23,183 nt of DNA from UBA7937 sp034419095 (GTDB lineage: Bacteria > Chloroflexota > Anaerolineae > UBA7937), in assembly GCA_034419095.1 (NCBI GenBank), contig DAOULQ010000020.1, positions 1 to 23,183 on the forward strand, in the 5' to 3' direction. Shown piece after piece: positions 22,452 to 23,183 of the stretch. Position 1 is the first letter of the stretch, and each line of letters starts with the position of its first letter. The notes under the pieces were generated by a model. The model was not told the origin of the DNA and made no database searches. It saw nothing but the letters and a program-made list of their open reading frames with translations. The position numbers and the translations under genes were made by a program.

Positions 22452-22877
22452 GCCCTCCTCTAGGCAGCCCTTCTGTAGTGTGGTGGCACTGGGCCCACAG
22501 ATACCATCCCTCACGTAGTACAATGGCTGGAGGACAGCCTCCTCTGATCGCAGCGACTCAGGGGGGAGGCTGCTCTTTCGGGAATGAGCAAGCCACCATC
22601 GGTGATCAGTGAGGGCCGCCCCTCGATTCAAGCGGTATCGCTCCTCCAGGCCGTGGTAGGCACCCAGGGCTCCGATGCCCAAGATGCAGAGGAAGAGAGC
22701 GATGGCCAGCAGGAGGAGCCCCATATACCATCCCCAGCCTAGGGAAGCGACCTTTCTCTCTATCCTTTGCCCGCAGCGGGGACAGAAAAGGTCATCGGCA
22801 GCGATGGTCGTGCCGCAGTGGGTACAGAATAATGGCTCCTCGGGCCAAAAGTAGGGTTCCAAAGGTTCACTCCTCAT
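22428..22877 (-). CDS. Zinc-ribbon single-pass membrane protein
   Basis: A 149-residue protein of unknown function. The N-terminus holds a zinc ribbon with Cys18, Cys21, Cys32 and Cys35 (CTHCG and CPRCG), followed by a hydrophobic segment at about 48-73 (WYMGLLLLAIALFLCILGIG) that should cross the membrane. The remaining 75 residues show no recognisable motif and low complexity in places. Its ATG at 22877 overlaps the stop of the upstream gene by 11 bases, which suggests coupling; a TTG at 22862 preceded by AGGAG (22874-22870) is an equally plausible start. The 3' end overlaps the permease gene on the other strand and spans a long hairpin, so the true C-terminus is less certain. Such zinc-ribbon proteins are common accessory genes in this kind of genome. 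Confidence 0.65.
   Translation of the reverse strand: MRSEPLEPYFWPEEPLFCTHCGTTIAADDLFCPRCGQRIERKVASLGWGWYMGLLLLAIALFLCILGIGALGAYHGLEERYRLNRGAALTDHRWWLAHSRKSSLPPESLRSEEAVLQPLYYVRDGICGPSATTLQKGCLEEGSKAKTRV
22535..22572. other. Long imperfect hairpin downstream of the permease operon
   Basis: CAGCCTCC (22535-22542) pairs with GGAGGCTG (22565-22572); inside, CTGA pairs with TCAG (22544-22547 with 22558-22561) and TCG with CGA (22548-22550 with 22554-22556). On the plus strand CTCTTT follows, a poor T-tract. It may terminate the permease transcript 83 bases after its stop. It lies inside the coding frame of the opposite-strand zinc-ribbon gene. Confidence 0.4.
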
Positions 22878-23183
22878 ACTGAGCGATGCGCTCTTCTCCA
22901 GCTCCTAAGAGGCGAAGAATAAAGGAACCAGATGCACCTATCGCTATCTCGCGCCGATACGGTTGCGTGGGGCTTATAGTTGCCGTCTCACGATGGATCT
23001 CTTGACCGTCTAGGAGGAGGAAGATGGTGCCCTGCTCCTGGGAGGTGGTGGCTACCCCCAGAACTACCTTCCCCTCCCTCACATCGAGGTTAAGGGCCGC
23101 CCTCCGGTTGGCAAAGTCCAGCCCACCTGTCCCCCAGAAGGGGTACCAATATTCGACCCACTCCTTGGCCTCTCCAGGCGCTA
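22867..23183 (-). CDS. Uncharacterised protein, C-terminal part (5' end outside window)
   Basis: The frame is open from the right edge to TGA at 22869-22867, about 105 residues. An internal GTG at 23082 is not needed as a start because the frame continues without interruption, through an aromatic stretch (EWVEYWYPFWGTGGLDFANR) close to the edge. The pattern of aromatics followed by NRRAALNL and alternating beta strands (VVLGVATTS, GTIFLLLDG, SFILRLLGA) resembles a beta-sandwich domain such as DUF5107, seen in Chloroflexota proteins; this is a tentative memory-based match. No signal peptide can be judged because the N-terminus is missing. It overlaps the zinc-ribbon gene by 11 bases and probably forms an operon with it. 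Confidence 0.6.
   Translation of the reverse strand, partial: APGEAKEWVEYWYPFWGTGGLDFANRRAALNLDVREGKVVLGVATTSQEQGTIFLLLDGQEIHRETATISPTQPYRREIAIGASGSFILRLLGAGEERIAQYEE

Noticed and set aside
22478..22640. T-box-like leader (GGTGGCAC on one strand, GGGATGGTATC on the other)
   Set aside because: Neither strand has a proper antiterminator consensus, and no aminoacyl-tRNA synthetase or amino acid gene lies downstream on either strand.
1..23183. CRISPR arrays, insertion sequences, phage or defence genes
   Set aside because: No regularly spaced repeats, transposase motifs, terminal inverted repeats with target duplications, or defence-type domains were seen.

Overview
The window reads as a chromosomal stretch from a bacterium, most likely a Chloroflexota member (Anaerolineae- or Dehalococcoidia-like). 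The clues are an isopentenyl phosphate kinase and an RNA 3'-phosphate cyclase in a bacterial context, a lipoprotein whose Ala/Pro/Thr linker follows the lipobox cysteine, a non-discriminating gatCAB set, and frequent TTG/GTG starts. This assignment is an inference from gene content. No rRNA, tRNA, CRISPR array, insertion sequence or prophage gene was seen, and no gene-free stretch exceeds 300 bases.

Region 1 (1-11756, + strand). A truncated isopentenyl phosphate kinase is followed by rtcA and RNase Z, which overlap by one base. Then comes gatC (own extended -10 promoter), a 216-base gap with an inverted repeat, and a tight run: gatA, sugar nucleotidyltransferase, a DUF6504-like small protein, alanine dehydrogenase, gatB. 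The gatCAB genes, which make Gln-tRNA/Asn-tRNA, are thus split by three other genes. Glutamate dehydrogenase follows after a small hairpin and is closed by a GC-rich palindrome. An rlmD-type RNA m5U methyltransferase and peptide deformylase complete this translation-oriented block; the deformylase promoter is embedded in the rlmD stop codon.

Region 2 (11780-18422, - strand). Reading leftwards: rpsO (S15), pnp, a SERCA-like P-type Ca2+ ATPase, and an AI-2E/PerM-family membrane protein. The rpsO-pnp spacer is highly structured and has its own candidate promoter.

Region 3 (18692-22451, + strand). This is a peptide/nickel-type ABC importer: lipoprotein binding protein, strong terminator, then two permeases, with no ATPase genes here. 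The binding protein is the most remarkable object in the window. Its sequence is circularly permuted: the roughly 120 residues that begin every ordinary family-5 binding protein are at its C-terminus, and the lipoprotein leader is joined directly to what is normally the middle of the protein. The divergent rpsO/binding-protein control region carries two near-identical palindromes 42 bases apart.

Region 4 (22428-23183, - strand). Two overlapping genes: the C-terminal part of an uncharacterised protein and a zinc-ribbon, single-pass membrane protein whose 3' end runs 24 bases into the second permease gene.
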